Assembly (NCBI RefSeq): GCF_000165425.1
Contig: NW_001799637.1
Location: forward strand, 1-64,000
Source: Paramecium tetraurelia
Lineage: Eukaryota; Ciliophora; Oligohymenophorea; Peniculida; Parameciidae
Length of the DNA stretch: 64,000 bases
Direction of reading: 5' to 3'
Positions 12,101-24,246 of the stretch are shown one piece after another; positions within the stretch are counted from its first letter, which is position 1, and each line of letters starts with the position of its first letter. The notes under the pieces were generated by a model that was not told where the DNA came from, ran no database searches, and worked only from the letters and a program-made list of their open reading frames with translations. A program made the translations under genes and the position numbers.

Positions 12101-15100
12101 TCAGCCAAAAACTCTATGGATTGCAATAGATTACTGTATAAGGATCCAAATACTACAAATAAAGGTTGCTTATTTTATAATGATTAATGTTATTCAGTTT
12201 AAACTTAATGCACAGATTATTTAGCCATTGGTAATGATGATACAGAGAAGTAAGCATTTTGTTAAGCCATGAAATTCAATACATCCATAGGAACTGCCAA
12301 TACAAAGGTGTTATAATGCGTATTCGAGGTTGGTAATTCTAATTGTTCGACTGCAACTTGTGAGAGTGTTACTGATGTCAGTAGCCAAACGGATTGTGAG
12401 AGGAAGGCTTTGAATTGTGCCTATTTCTAAAGTAAATGCTATACTAAGCAAAATGAGTGTTCATCATACAGCACAAAATCAGTAGCTTCAAACAAACCAT
12501 AATTTTGTTCTATTATGAAGAATTCCTCAGGAGAAAATTGTGGATACATTGATGGTATGGATAATTGCATAAACTCTTCATCCGATTGCAAAGTGTATAG
12601 ATGGGATAGTTACAACAGCAATCCTGCTCCATCTCCAAGTCCATCCACGAATGCAGACAAAAGACTGTATTGCTAATAAAGAAGATCCAATTAAGGTAGG
12701 TTGTGTGGATACGTATATGAGTAATCTCATTGCAGTTTAGAAATCAACTATTGCGAATTAATCGAATCTCCTACATCTTAAATAAGTTGTGATCTGTAGG
12801 CAAAAGGATGTACATTCATTCATTCAACTTCAATCTGTGTCACAACTTCTAGATTAGCAAGTTGCAAGGATATCAAATTTAATGCTGCAACCTTACCTTC
12901 TGAGAGTACTAAATTGAATTACTGTAAATCAGTGATGAGTTACTCTGGAGAATGCACTTGGATATCTGGTACTGGGTAATGTGATGACCTATCAACTGAT
13001 TGTACATCATTTAGTTTGAGTTCAGTTCCAAATGAGAATGATAAATCAACATATTGTTTGAAAAGAGTTAGCCAGGCAGGAGGTTGCGCTTGGAGAAAAG
13101 GAGATGCAATAAGTACTTGCAGATCCTTTTCTTGTTTTGATATCACCAATGCTGTCAACTAAGCTACTTGTGACAAAGTCTTGAGTGGTTGCACTTATTA
13201 TTAAAAATAATGTATCAAAACTCAATCAAAATGTGATTAGTATTATGCTTTTGGGGCAGATGACTATCAGAAATTCTATTATTGTTCAGGGTTGTCATAA
13301 ACTACCGGCAATTCTTAGTGTACTTACATCAAAGGAAGTTAATTGTGTACTGTTAAAATAGATAGTTGTGCCTCCTATGCTGTGAGTGCTTTAAGTGATG
13401 CCAACAAATTAACTTGGTGTTATATATTAAGTGATCTCTCCTCCAAGAATTGTGCCTATTCTACTGGAGATAGTGCTTGCAAATCGATTACTTGCGAGTT
13501 GATTTTAAGTGCATCATCACAGAATGATTGCGACTTGTATTTATCCGGATGTTAATATTACAAAGGGTTTTGCTATACTAAACCATCTAGTTGTAGTTCA
13601 TACACTATTCCATCTAGAATAACAGACAATGTTGTATTCTGTTCTAATTTTAAAAATACATCCAGTTAATTCTGTGGGTATGTGAGTGGGAGTACATGTG
13701 CAAACCCATATAGTTGTGATCAGATTAGTGCCGTTGGAGACACAACTGCCTTAAAGTAGGCTTATTGTTAGGCAAGAAAGTCTTCAGGTGGATATGTATG
13801 TACATACTCAAGTGGTGCATATTGTATATAAGTGAACACATCTTTGAGTTGTACATACATCACAGGGACCATAACAAGTTAAGATTAATGCTAATCTTTT
13901 TCATCAAATTGTTCTTATTAGGATTCAACGAAGACCTGTAATTTGACATCTGATCTGAATGCTTGCAACAAGTATGGACTTGGCTCTTCAACAGACGAGG
14001 ATACCAAAATAAAATATTGTCGATCTATCTTATCAGGAACTTGCACTTATTAAGCTGGAGATTCGAAATGCTCAAATTAAGTAACATCATGCAACTAGAT
14101 CTCTATTTCAGAGATTAATGATAAATTGTATTATTGTCTAGCTAGAAGTAGTTCAAATGGCAATTGCTCATTCGATGACTAAAATGAGAATTAATGCAGT
14201 CAAATAAAATGTAGTGATATAGATTATCCGAATTCATAGATGGATTGCAATAAGCGTATGTCTGGATGTATTTATTATCGAGGCACTTGTTATTCTATGC
14301 AAAACAATTGCACCTTATATGAAACCTATGGAGCTGATGATCTAGCTAAGAAAGAGTACTGTGAAGGTCTCAAGACTTCAGACAACCTTCTGTGTACTTT
14401 CATTTCAAGTTTAGAAGTATGTTCTAATGTTGAAAGCAGTTGCTCATCTTATGATGTCTCTGCCGTAGTAGATAAAGTCACTTGGTGTGAATTGCTAATT
14501 CAAAATGATGGGTAAGCATGCAGTAATCTCAATGATTCAAGCAAATGCAGTCTTAAGATCTATAATTGTGAATCAATTACAGCAACCTCTTAAAAGGATT
14601 GTGACTAAGTTCTATTAGATGGATGCATTTATTATAATTCAAAATGTTAGAAAAAGTAGAATAATTGCACAGATTATGTGATTCCTGCAAGTGTAACTAA
14701 TAAATAACTGTATTGCAAGAACATGCTTGATGGTTCATAAAGGTATTGTACAAGTGGAACTACTAATTGTGCATCACCAACAACTGATTGCTCTGATATA
14801 ACAGCAAATGGAGTTGATGATTCAGAAAAGAGAGTCTATTGCAGACAATACAAATCCTCAGCTGGCAAGATGTGTGGATATTCATCTGGATTGAAATGTG
14901 AGATTGAACGCAATTATTGCAGTGTCTTGACAAGTCCTACGAGTTAACAGGATTGTGATTTGGGATTAGACAATTGTGTTTATATTTAAAAGAGTGGGAA
15001 ATGCGTTGAAAAGTATTTGATTAAGGATTGTACTGCCATGTTATTCGATTCTGGTCTATCCAATAAAGTAAGCTATTGTTAATCATACAACCCAAATGGG

Positions 15101-18100
15101 AATGCATGCACTTGGAATACAGCAGCGGATCATTGTGAATTGGATACAAAACAATGCTCTGATTTTGATGCAACTGGCTAATCAGACAAGAGAGTATTCT
15201 GTTAATCTAAGGATAGATACAATTGTTCATGGAGGAATGGTGACACTTCTTCATCCTGTAGAAAATTCAAATGTTAAGATGTTGATTTGGCACAAAGTTA
15301 ATCTGATTGTGATTCTAGAATTTTTGGATGCAGTTTCTACATCAATTCTTGTTTCACATTAGAAAACAATTGTGTTAATTATTATGCTTTGGGCACTGAT
15401 AATACGTTGAAGCAATCCTTCTGCAATGGTATTCCAACCAAATCCAATTAGAAATGCACCTACTTATCAGATGATTACAAGTGTAGAGTAAGAGATCAAT
15501 GTTCAACTTACAATGTGTAAAGTCTAAGTGATAAGGCTAGTGCATGTTAAGGAATGTATAATTCCACTGGAATCCAATGTATCTATGTGAAAGGTACGAC
15601 TTGCAATTAGGTTGATAAATGTGAAACTTATACTGAGTTATCCGATATGAGTGATTGCACCAAACTGCTAGATAGCAACAACAGATTCTGTCTTGAGGGC
15701 AATACAACATGTCTTACTTTCACTTGTGAGGATATCAGTGATCCCAAATCTCAAGTTGATTGCGATACCAAATTAAAAGGTCTTTGTTATTTCAATACCA
15801 CTAACTCCAAATGTATAACTCTCTCAGATTGTTCCACTTATAAGAACAGTGATTGGCCATCAGATGCAGACCCCATCAAACATTGTGACACTCTTATTGA
15901 TAAGAATGGACATCATTGTACTGCTGATAGTGCAACCAGCACAAAATGCAGGGAGAGATTGTGTAGTGATAAATTATTCTATTTGAATTCGGAATGTAAA
16001 GAGTGGAAATCATCTTGTAAATCAGATGGATAAAAATGCATTGAGTCCACCCAAGAATGCTCATAATATTCTGGAGACAAAGATTCATGTATCAAATATC
16101 TAGATTCTGATAATCTCAATTATTGTAAAGTTATTGCTGGCTCTGATTAAGATATTGGACCATGTTCAACAATGTCTTGCTATTAGAACACTACAGCAAC
16201 ATCCGATTCAGAATGTCAATCATTTTAAAATGGATGTGTGACCAAAGGAGTTGGATGTATAGCAAAGACTGCTAAATGTGATGAATATAGAGGAACCAGA
16301 GATCAATGTTCCAAGTTTCAAGGCTATGTATCTAAAACATCAACAGAGTTCTGTTCAGGAGATTCAACAAATACTAATTTGTCAAAATGTAGATCTAGAA
16401 TATGTTCTGACAACATGACTGATGTTAGTGATATTCAATGCTCGGATTTTAAAGCTGGCTGTGTAACAAATGGTAAAGGCTGTATTGATATTACTGCTAG
16501 TTGTAGTAGTTATAAAGGCACCTAAGAGGAATGCAGTAAGTTCATGGGCAATAATAGGACTGTTTATTGTTGGAATGATTTAGAAGCTGCTAGTAGTAAA
16601 AGCTGCATTGAAAAACAATGTAATCATATTAAGGGTATTACAAATGAATAGTGTGAACTAGCATTTCCAAAAGTGTTGATTCAAGATATTTAGACTCTCC
16701 TTTGCGTTAGTAATGGTCAAAATTGCATCAAAAATCCTGCTTAATGTAGTGATTTTATAGGCAACAACATAACTTGTTAGACATTCACAGCGATAATCGA
16801 TGGACCATGTAAAGGTCATTCAGATAATTCCATTGGATAATGCTAATCCAGATAATGTTATGAAGCACCAAAATCGTATAATACTGATGCATAGTGTTAT
16901 GATTATCATCCTACTTGTTTAACTACAGGATAAGGATGCATGAAATTTTAATCATATGATAAGTTTGGAAAACCAACTCTAAATTGCAATAACATTGTTA
17001 ACAATGATGCATGTACCTAAAAACTTGGTTGTGCTCTTGCCAGCTAATGTTTAGTTTTGGTTTCATCATGTTCAGCATTAACATCATAAGCAATTTGTCA
17101 AACAACAACCCTTTCAAATGGAACCCAATGCGTTTATGATTTAGCAATAAACAAATGCAGGGAAATCCAGTGCTCTGATTACGTTGGCATTAGTGATAAT
17201 AATATCTGCCAGAATTATGGAAGCAATTGTACTACCAATGGAAATGGTTGTGAAATAATGAAATCATGCGTTCTATATAATGAGAAACTAACATGTTAAT
17301 CAGCGTATTCCACAGATCCAATTAATAGATGCACATGGACTGATTAGGGGTGTAGATAGAGAGAATGCAAGGATTTCAAAGGAACCACTAACTCATCTTG
17401 TAAATCATTCTTACAAGGATGCATCACAAATGGCTAGAATTGCATAGGACCTAATTATTCATGTTCAGATCTCACCTAGAAAACCTGTTTAACAGATTAT
17501 TCAGGCAACCCTTGCATATTCTATAATAAATAATGTCTCTCCTACTCAAAATGTGAAGACTTGAAATTCACAACTCATGATCAATGCTAATCATTCTCAG
17601 GGCTCTGCACTTCCAATAAGTAAAATTGCATTCCCTTAAATAAATGTGAAAATTATAGTAGCTAAGTATCATGCATCGTAGGAGTTGATGGGAAGTGTGG
17701 TTGGATTAACGATAAATGTAAGATCTTTTAAGGATGTTCTAATGTTTCAGGAACATCAAATCCTGTCTGCTAGCAATATTCTAACACTTGTATCAGTGAT
17801 GGAGTGAAATGTGTGGAATAAAACCTCTGTTCCTTCTATAGTTAGTAATTTCTATGCGAGAATAACAAAGGTTTAGATGGAGATTGCATATGGGCTGATA
17901 ATGCTTGTCGCTTGAAACAGTGTGAAGATTTGAAAACCAACATTGACACATTCAAAAAATGCTACGATCAATTAAGCCATGTTAAATGTTCTAGTAATGG
18001 TACCAAATGTATATCTCTAACTTCGTGCGAGTACTACGAGGAGAAGTCTTGCATATTGGGTTCAGACGGACCTTGCATTTACAAATTACCTATTGATCAG

Positions 18101-18745
18101 AGTTCTGGCTAAATCAGCTGTAGACTAAAGGAGTGCTAAGATGTTACAGGCAAAACCTTTGAAACCTGTAAATCGGCCTTCGATTCTGCATATAAGAAAT
18201 GCACTTCTAATGGATCAATGTGTATTGATGTTAACTACTGTTCATCTTACACTACAAAAGTTGCATGTGCTTCAGGAGGCATAGATGGACAATGTGCATT
18301 TGTGCCTAGTGCTTCAAAGGCTAATGATGGTGTCTGCAAACTATTTACATAATGTTCAGACGCAGATAATGACAAAGATGTCTGTCTCTCAAACTCCAAA
18401 TATTGTTAGTGGATTTCAACAAGTGTAAAGAAGCAATGTATTCCTCATACATGTCTCACTTACAATAAAAAAAATGAATGTAATCCTGTTCCCAGTTTTG
18501 ATTAAACATCATATCTTCTTTGTGCTAAAGTCAAAGGCATATGTTAAGAAGTCTAACCTACTACATTGCCTATGGAAACCTGTTACATATAGAGTGCCCA
18601 AACCTTCCTTTGGAATATTACAACATCCCAATGTGTACAATGCAAACATTAAATTAACAATAATGTTACTAATAACTAAACGGGTTCCACCGATTCCTCA
18701 CATATGCTCTTTACTTTAGCAATCGTATTCAGTTTGTACTTCTGA
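9132..18745 (+). CDS. Giant GPI-anchored surface antigen (immobilisation antigen type)
   Basis: The gene encodes 3196 residues with one 23-nt intron (9577-9599); exon lengths sum exactly to 3197 codons. It starts with a hydrophobic signal sequence (MRLFVALLLEIIHGFS). It then runs as hundreds of regularly spaced cysteines in repeats of the Paramecium_SA type, with recurring C-x-W, GC and NGxGC units and 'SSxxC...Y' spacers. It ends in a hydrophobic tail (MLFTLAIVFSLYF) directly before TGA, as in a GPI-attachment signal. A short PSPSPS run lies near residue 1160. Surface antigens of this family coat the ciliate cell and are expressed one at a time. At 3196 residues it is somewhat longer than the well-known antigens of about 2500-2700. 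The frame is intact throughout, in contrast to the decayed Cys-rich gene at 1-3960. Confidence 0.93.
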
Positions 18746-19154
18746 CATTATTGTACGTATTTCAATATTGATATCAATACTTATTTTAAATCTACATTAT
18801 TTTACATCCAAATAGTTTAAATTTAGTAGTATATTTATTATTATCATCTCCACTTGCAAATACAAATTTTATAATATAATAATTAAAACCTTCCCTAATT
18901 ATTTAACCTTTTTATTAATTTCCCAAATTGAATATTTAATGTAGAATAATCACTAATAGCCTTCATTTTTATATACAATTTGAATGAAATGCTAGTGAGT
19001 TCACATAACAAACATGAGGATAATGTATTTTGGAATGTTGTGATAAATCATACCTTTCTGAACATACACTTAATACAAGTATAGGTTATTATTTATATTC
19101 CTTATTCTTATTTTACCAAGGGTTGAATTATAATATAATTAAATTAATATAAAA
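18746..19154. other. Intergenic, no gene seen
   Basis: AT-rich sequence between the surface antigen stop and the next start. I see no reading frame or RNA signal. Confidence 0.5.
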
Positions 19155-19618
19155 ATGGCTTAGTAAAAGGGGAAGAATAGGAGCAACTACAGGATAAGGG
19201 AGGGGGATTGGATTTGTAGTAATTGCAACAATATGAATTTTGCGTTTCGAGATTCTTGCAATCGATGTTATGCTGCGAAGAATATAAAATATAATGAGAG
19301 CAATGGATTCAAATCTGCGCTTTTTTTAACGGAGAGCAATGGGGATATACCTCCTATTTCAGATCGATCAAATAAATCATCAGGAGAGAGGACTGAAATT
19401 GGGACTAATAACTTTTCATTTGATAAATTGCCTTCTATGAAACCAATTTTAAAACAGATAACCAAAGAGACATGTAAAATCAATTAAAATATGAAGAACC
19501 AAAATATGATTACTTTGAGTTTGAATGGCTATGCAAATAATGCCAATAGATTAATTAATACTATAAAATACACTGCGTTGAATGTGGGGCTTAGAGGCTG
19601 AGGAAATCTACGATTTGA
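19155..19618 (+). CDS. Double RanBP2-type zinc-finger protein
   Basis: The protein has 146 residues with one 23-nt intron (19474-19496). The first finger, about residues 14-41, is W-x-C-x2-C-N...F-x-x-R-x-x-C-x-x-C (WICSNCNNMNFAFRDSCNRC). The second, near residues 112-135, is a looser version (WLCKQC, then HCVEC) after the splice. The splice is supported because only the spliced frame yields the second finger. Such fingers bind single-stranded RNA or ubiquitin in other proteins, and which applies here is unknown. The stretch between the fingers is hydrophilic and low in complexity. Confidence 0.8.
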
Positions 19619-21751
19619 TCTATCACCTTACATTTTTGATTGAGTTATAATATTTAGCTAGTTTTGTTATAGTATTTTCGATTTAAAAGCGGAGGGGCAG
19701 ACAAAGACATGTGGGCTTATTTATTAAATTTATATTAAAAATTAATTTATAATGAAAGAATTTAAATGTTTATGCACCACATAAAAAAAACAATAATTGA
19801 TTAAAACATCTTAAAATGGTTTGAATAATGTAATTTGAAATGATAAATAATAAATGAATGAAAATAGGTGACACATGAGGGGGAATACTTCTAAATATTT
19901 GAAGCAGTCAAATAGAGTTTGGTTAGCATAAGAATAACACAAATTTGATGGGATAAAGTTTTTGAATTGACATCTACTTTTGGGAGTATAAATATGGACG
20001 TAATCTTGTGAATTATAAATTTGATTATATGAAACACCTAATTTTTACAAAATTAGTAAATATTATATATAAAATTCAGTTCCTTATCTTTTTTGAAAGG
20101 GTGCATATACATTTGTATTTGATATGGTGAGGCTCGAGTTTGCGAGTGCATGGATCAACTTTGTTGGAGGTGAAGGTTCCAGTACATTATATTATCAAGA
20201 TTTAATTATGAAGAGGCAATCAATTGCTAGATTGTTGAGATGATTTAACATGCAATTCCTTAAATTAGTTTAAAATGTAAAGAAATTCAGTAAGTTTCGA
20301 ATGTCAGACATCATGAAAAACCTATTATTGATTTTTTACTTTTTATTTATTTGTTCGGACATATTTTATTGGTTGAAAAATGAATATAATATTTTAATCT
20401 ATACTGAAGTAAGCAGTGAAATGGACCAAGTTCTTTTATGGAAATAGCAATTACAAAAAATTGCACATTAAAAATAGTTAATTTTTGAACAAAAATAAAT
20501 ACATTAAAAATACAGCAATTACATAATTTTAAATTCTTAGTGATATTCTTGAACTATTTTATTTATGGAGTTGTAAAGAGGTTCATAAAAAAATGAATGT
20601 TTGGATTCAAAATTCATTGCGTATAAAATAAAATGAATAAAACTAAAGAATTTTCGTTTTAGAGATTTAGAACATTATAATTATATTTGTCAAGTTCTTA
20701 GCTAAGTGTATGTTAAAGGGTAAGGCTGATGCTGATACGGTTATTATGTGTAGAAGCATTGTGGCAGTGGTTGGGGAAGTGAGCCAAATTCTTATTTGAT
20801 TTATCCTTGAGGTTTTAAATCAAGGATTGATTTAAATACATATTGGGATGAGAGTAGCAGGTTTTAAAGGGTTGATTAATACGCAAAATTGGGCTGATTC
20901 ATGTTAGATGCAAGTTCTGAAGAGAATCTGAGGCATTGAGACTACAAAATTGAGTGTTATTGGTTCGCCAAAGCTATTTGATCAAGTAGCGACGGCTGTT
21001 TGTCAACATATATCTAAATGTAAACTAATTCAAAAATACCTAATGAATATCAGATTAGACGCTCAAAGGTTGGACTTCTAGAGTGAATGGATTGATAACA
21101 CTAATTTTTAGTATGTTCTGAACCTTCAACTTCTTCTTTCGAGTTTCTTTTTTTCCTATACGACCGTCCTTCTCATAAGTCTTCTAAATTGTTCGTACTG
21201 TACAATACTTCAATTACAGTTTGTTAGCCACCTATTTAGATATTGATTGAAAAAGCAATAAATATATATGTAAGGATATAGAAGCCGAGGAATAAGAATA
21301 GTGATGCTGCATACCTCTTGTAGCGATAACTTTTAATTCAACAGCATATCAAGCACTAGTTTTCTTTGATTGCATTCGATTTTTTGGTATTATTTACTTT
21401 TCTTTGGTTGGTCTTGGTCATTGTTGGATTTGCACATACTTTATGAATCTTTTATAATTATTATTTTGGAAAAATATTTTCAAATCAGATCTGGTTTTTA
21501 ATTTAAAAAAAGATCCATTAGTGATTATATTTGCATAATTATAATTAGTTGTTTTAATAATAATTTTTGTATAAATTATTCGTATTATTAAAATCTTAAT
21601 TTCATTGAAACTATAAAAATGTAAGTGTACATTTTAAGATTCCAGCCTTATTAATTTATGATTGACTTCAAATCTATATACTTTGGAGTAAGTTCAAGAA
21701 ACCAATTTAAGTATCATAATTAATAATTGTTGTATCAATTTTAATAAAAAA
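19619..21751. other. 2.1 kb with little coding signal; one weak plus-strand tract
   Basis: Most of it is AT-rich and featureless. 20690-21150 is less AT-rich and reads on the plus strand in pieces that look protein-like (GLINTQNWADSCQ, then VIGSPKLFDQVATAVCQH), separated by at least one TGA. A shorter piece lies near 20123-20240 (MVRLEFASAWINFVGGEG). I recognise no family. It could be a decayed gene or a non-coding RNA. Confidence 0.3.
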
Positions 21752-22351
21752 TCACAATTGCACTTTCTTCCTTCTTTGAGCAGCACTTTCGTCCTCGTCC
21801 TGTTCCTCCTCCTCCTCCTGTCTTGGTTGAGAGATGGACTTCTTGGATTCCCTTTCTTCCATCCTTCTTCCCTTCCTACTGACTTCAGCCTTCATCCTTT
21901 CTTGATCTTTCGCCTTGAAAATGTCAAACAAAAACAATCGATAGACGCAATGGAACTCTTTGATGTCATCAAAATGCAGAGGTCTTCCCAATTCGAAATC
22001 GCCCTTCAAGGAGACTCCCTTGTTCAGTTGGAAGTAGAGAGTCAACACGAAATTTTGTGTTTGATCAACGTAAACCTCGAAATTCCTTTGACTGATTGAT
22101 CGATGCATCATATCAAAATAACTATTGTAAGTGCCTTCTAAGCCACTTTTTTTGCGTTTCTACTCAAACTTCTCGAGATCGAAATCTTCGACCCAAAAAT
22201 CGAAACCATTTGTGACTTGGATTTTGCAACGACCCTTGCTCTCCATAGGTTGAAAGTAGATGATGTACTCTTTTTAATTGTAGATGATGAGGGTATTGAG
22301 GAATGCCAATTTTCCAAGTGATCTACAAAATTCAACTCTTCTCTCTGTCAT
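21752..22351 (-). CDS. PAXX/XRCC4-superfamily-like protein (candidate NHEJ factor)
   Basis: The gene is intronless, 199 residues, starting at 22351. The order of features recalls PAXX: an N-terminal beta-rich head with CKIQVTNGFDFWVEDFDLEK (PAXX proteins have a similar 'VYVT...LW...L' segment). Next come the helical segment KSGLEGTYNSYFDMMHRSI, more beta strands (FEVYVDQTQNFVLTLYFQL) and a helix (FHCVYRLFLFDIFKAK). The tail is charged and disordered, with a poly-Glu stretch and a basic end (RRKKVQL). The length is close to human PAXX (204 aa). In Paramecium, NHEJ proteins repair the breaks left when internal eliminated sequences are cut out, which would give this protein a role in genome rearrangement. 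The family call rests on pattern only; an unrelated alpha/beta protein is possible. Confidence 0.45.
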
Positions 22352-22441
22352 AAATTATTAAATTAGAGCGTATACGAGTGTGTTCTTAAAAATAGTTAAA
22401 TATCATGCTTATTATTGTTTAATTAATAATAAATTTAATTA

Positions 22442-24195
22442 ATGAGTGGAAACAGAAAACTAATAAATTGGTAATTAGATTAAACCCAAAACTACAATCC
22501 TTTGTTCAATTTGTGATCTCGCTTTCACTCCCAGTGAGCAGAAGACACTTATTTGCACAAATTGTATCATCAATCAGACTGACATTACGGTTGGAATAAC
22601 CAAGGAGGGAATAGTAAATTACTGTCGATTCTGTCATCGTTACTTGAGACCCCCTTGGACCCTGTGCGAAAGGGAATCAAAAGAACTATTGAGCATTTGT
22701 TTGAAGAGATTGAGAGGGTAAATCATATTTGAATTCCTTTTTTTGTAGATTGAATAAAGTCAAAATCATCGATGCTGCCTTTGTGTATACTGAACCAAGT
22801 TCCAAGAGAATCAAGGTCAAATTAACAATATAGAAGGAAGTGCTCAACAATACCAATATGCAACAAGTATGGACTCCATAACTAATTAGACATTCATATG
22901 CGAATTCGTGGAACATTACCAACAATGCGAAGATTGTAAAAAGGAATTCACTCCTCACACTTGGGGAGCAGCAGTTCAAGTCCGTCAAAGAGTGGATCAT
23001 AAAAAAACATTCTTTTATTTGGAACAATTACTATTGAAATACAATGCAAATGATAAAGTGTTGAAAATAGAACAAGTTGATGACGGATTAGACTTCTTCT
23101 ATAAATCGAGATCTCATGCCAATAGATTGGTAGAATACTTATCAACAATTTTGCCAATCAGAGTGAAACAATCTAAATAATTGGTATCACATGATGCTAG
23201 CAGCAATCTCTTCAATTATAAGTATGTCTATGCAGTAGATTTGCCTAAAGTGTGTAAGGATGATCTAGTTATCCTCCCTTAGAAATTGTGCAAAGAATTG
23301 GGAGGAGTTGGTAGAGTACAATTATGCTATAAATTGACAACCATAGTTCACTTAATTGATCCCCTCTCAATGAAATGTTCAGATCTATCCATTGAGGCTT
23401 TTTCTTTATACGAAAATGAAATTGAAGTCTATAACCTAAAAACACACCAACATGAATTCACTGTTGTTGATGTCGAACGTATTCACACAAGAAATTTGAA
23501 TGAAAGTTATATCTCAAGTTCATAAAATGCATTCCTACCAAAATTGACAAAAGTTACTATTATTAGGGAATCTAACAATTACGTACCTGTGACTGTGAAA
23601 AGTCATTTGGGAGACATCCTCAAAACTGGGCAGGTTGCTATTGGTTATGACTTAACTTAATTGACTATTGAATCTTTGGAGGATATTTCCAATTATCCTG
23701 AGTGCATATTGGTGAAGAGATAGATCAATAAGGAAGCCAGGAAGTAGAGAATTTTCAAGTTGAAGAGGCTGGAAGCTCAGAATGTTATGGAAGAGGAAGG
23801 AGGAGAAAGAAAGAGAAACTAATGTATTCAATTATTTCATTATCGTTTTAGAGAAGAAATAGAATGATCAAGATGAGCAATTCGAAGAATTCTTAGATGA
23901 TGTCGAAAAGGATAAGGAGATGAGAAAGAACATCAATTTATATAGAGATGAAGATAAGATTAAAAAGTTAAGTAAGGAGGATTTGAAGAAGAAATAAAAG
24001 AAATAAGTTCAGATACAGAAAAAGGGTGATGATGATGAATGGTAAGATGATGATGAGGATGATGTTAAATTGGAAGATTTAATGAAAGATTTGAATTTGG
24101 AAGATAAACCAGAATTGGCAGAACCTGTAGATGAAGCTTAAGATGAAATCAATCAATTCATTACCAAATTGGAAAAAGTAACAATCGAAAAATGA
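22442..24195 (+). CDS. NMD3: NMD3, nuclear export adaptor of the 60S ribosomal subunit
   Basis: NMD3 links the pre-60S subunit to CRM1 for export. The N-terminus has paired zinc motifs (CSIC...CTNC and CRFC, then ESKELLSICLKRLRG). Next come KVKIIDAAFVYTEP, the core VQVRQRVDHKKTFFYLEQLL, DGLDFFYKSRSHA and KDDLVILPQKL, and an acidic C-terminus rich in Glu/Asp (QDDDEDDVKLEDL). Introns: 22718-22748 (31 nt), 22867-22889 (23 nt) and 23824-23851 (28 nt). The stop is at 24193. The 5' end is unresolved. The conserved frame runs back only to about 22446, where it meets a TGA, and the nearest ATG (22442) is one base out of phase with no fitting intron. An assembly indel or unusual first exon is likely. 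Confidence 0.93.
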
Positions 24196-24246
24196 TATAT
24201 CTATATAAATTCTTATTATTAATAAACATTCAGATAAAAATATTAA

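Noticed and set aside
21758-22099. 113-aa plus-strand ORF opposite the PAXX-like gene
   Set aside because: It is an antisense shadow of the Glu-rich tail and head of the minus-strand gene, with a repetitive Leu/Phe composition.
22686-23157. Minus-strand ORFs over NMD3
   Set aside because: Antisense shadows; the plus strand encodes conserved NMD3 motifs across the same bases.
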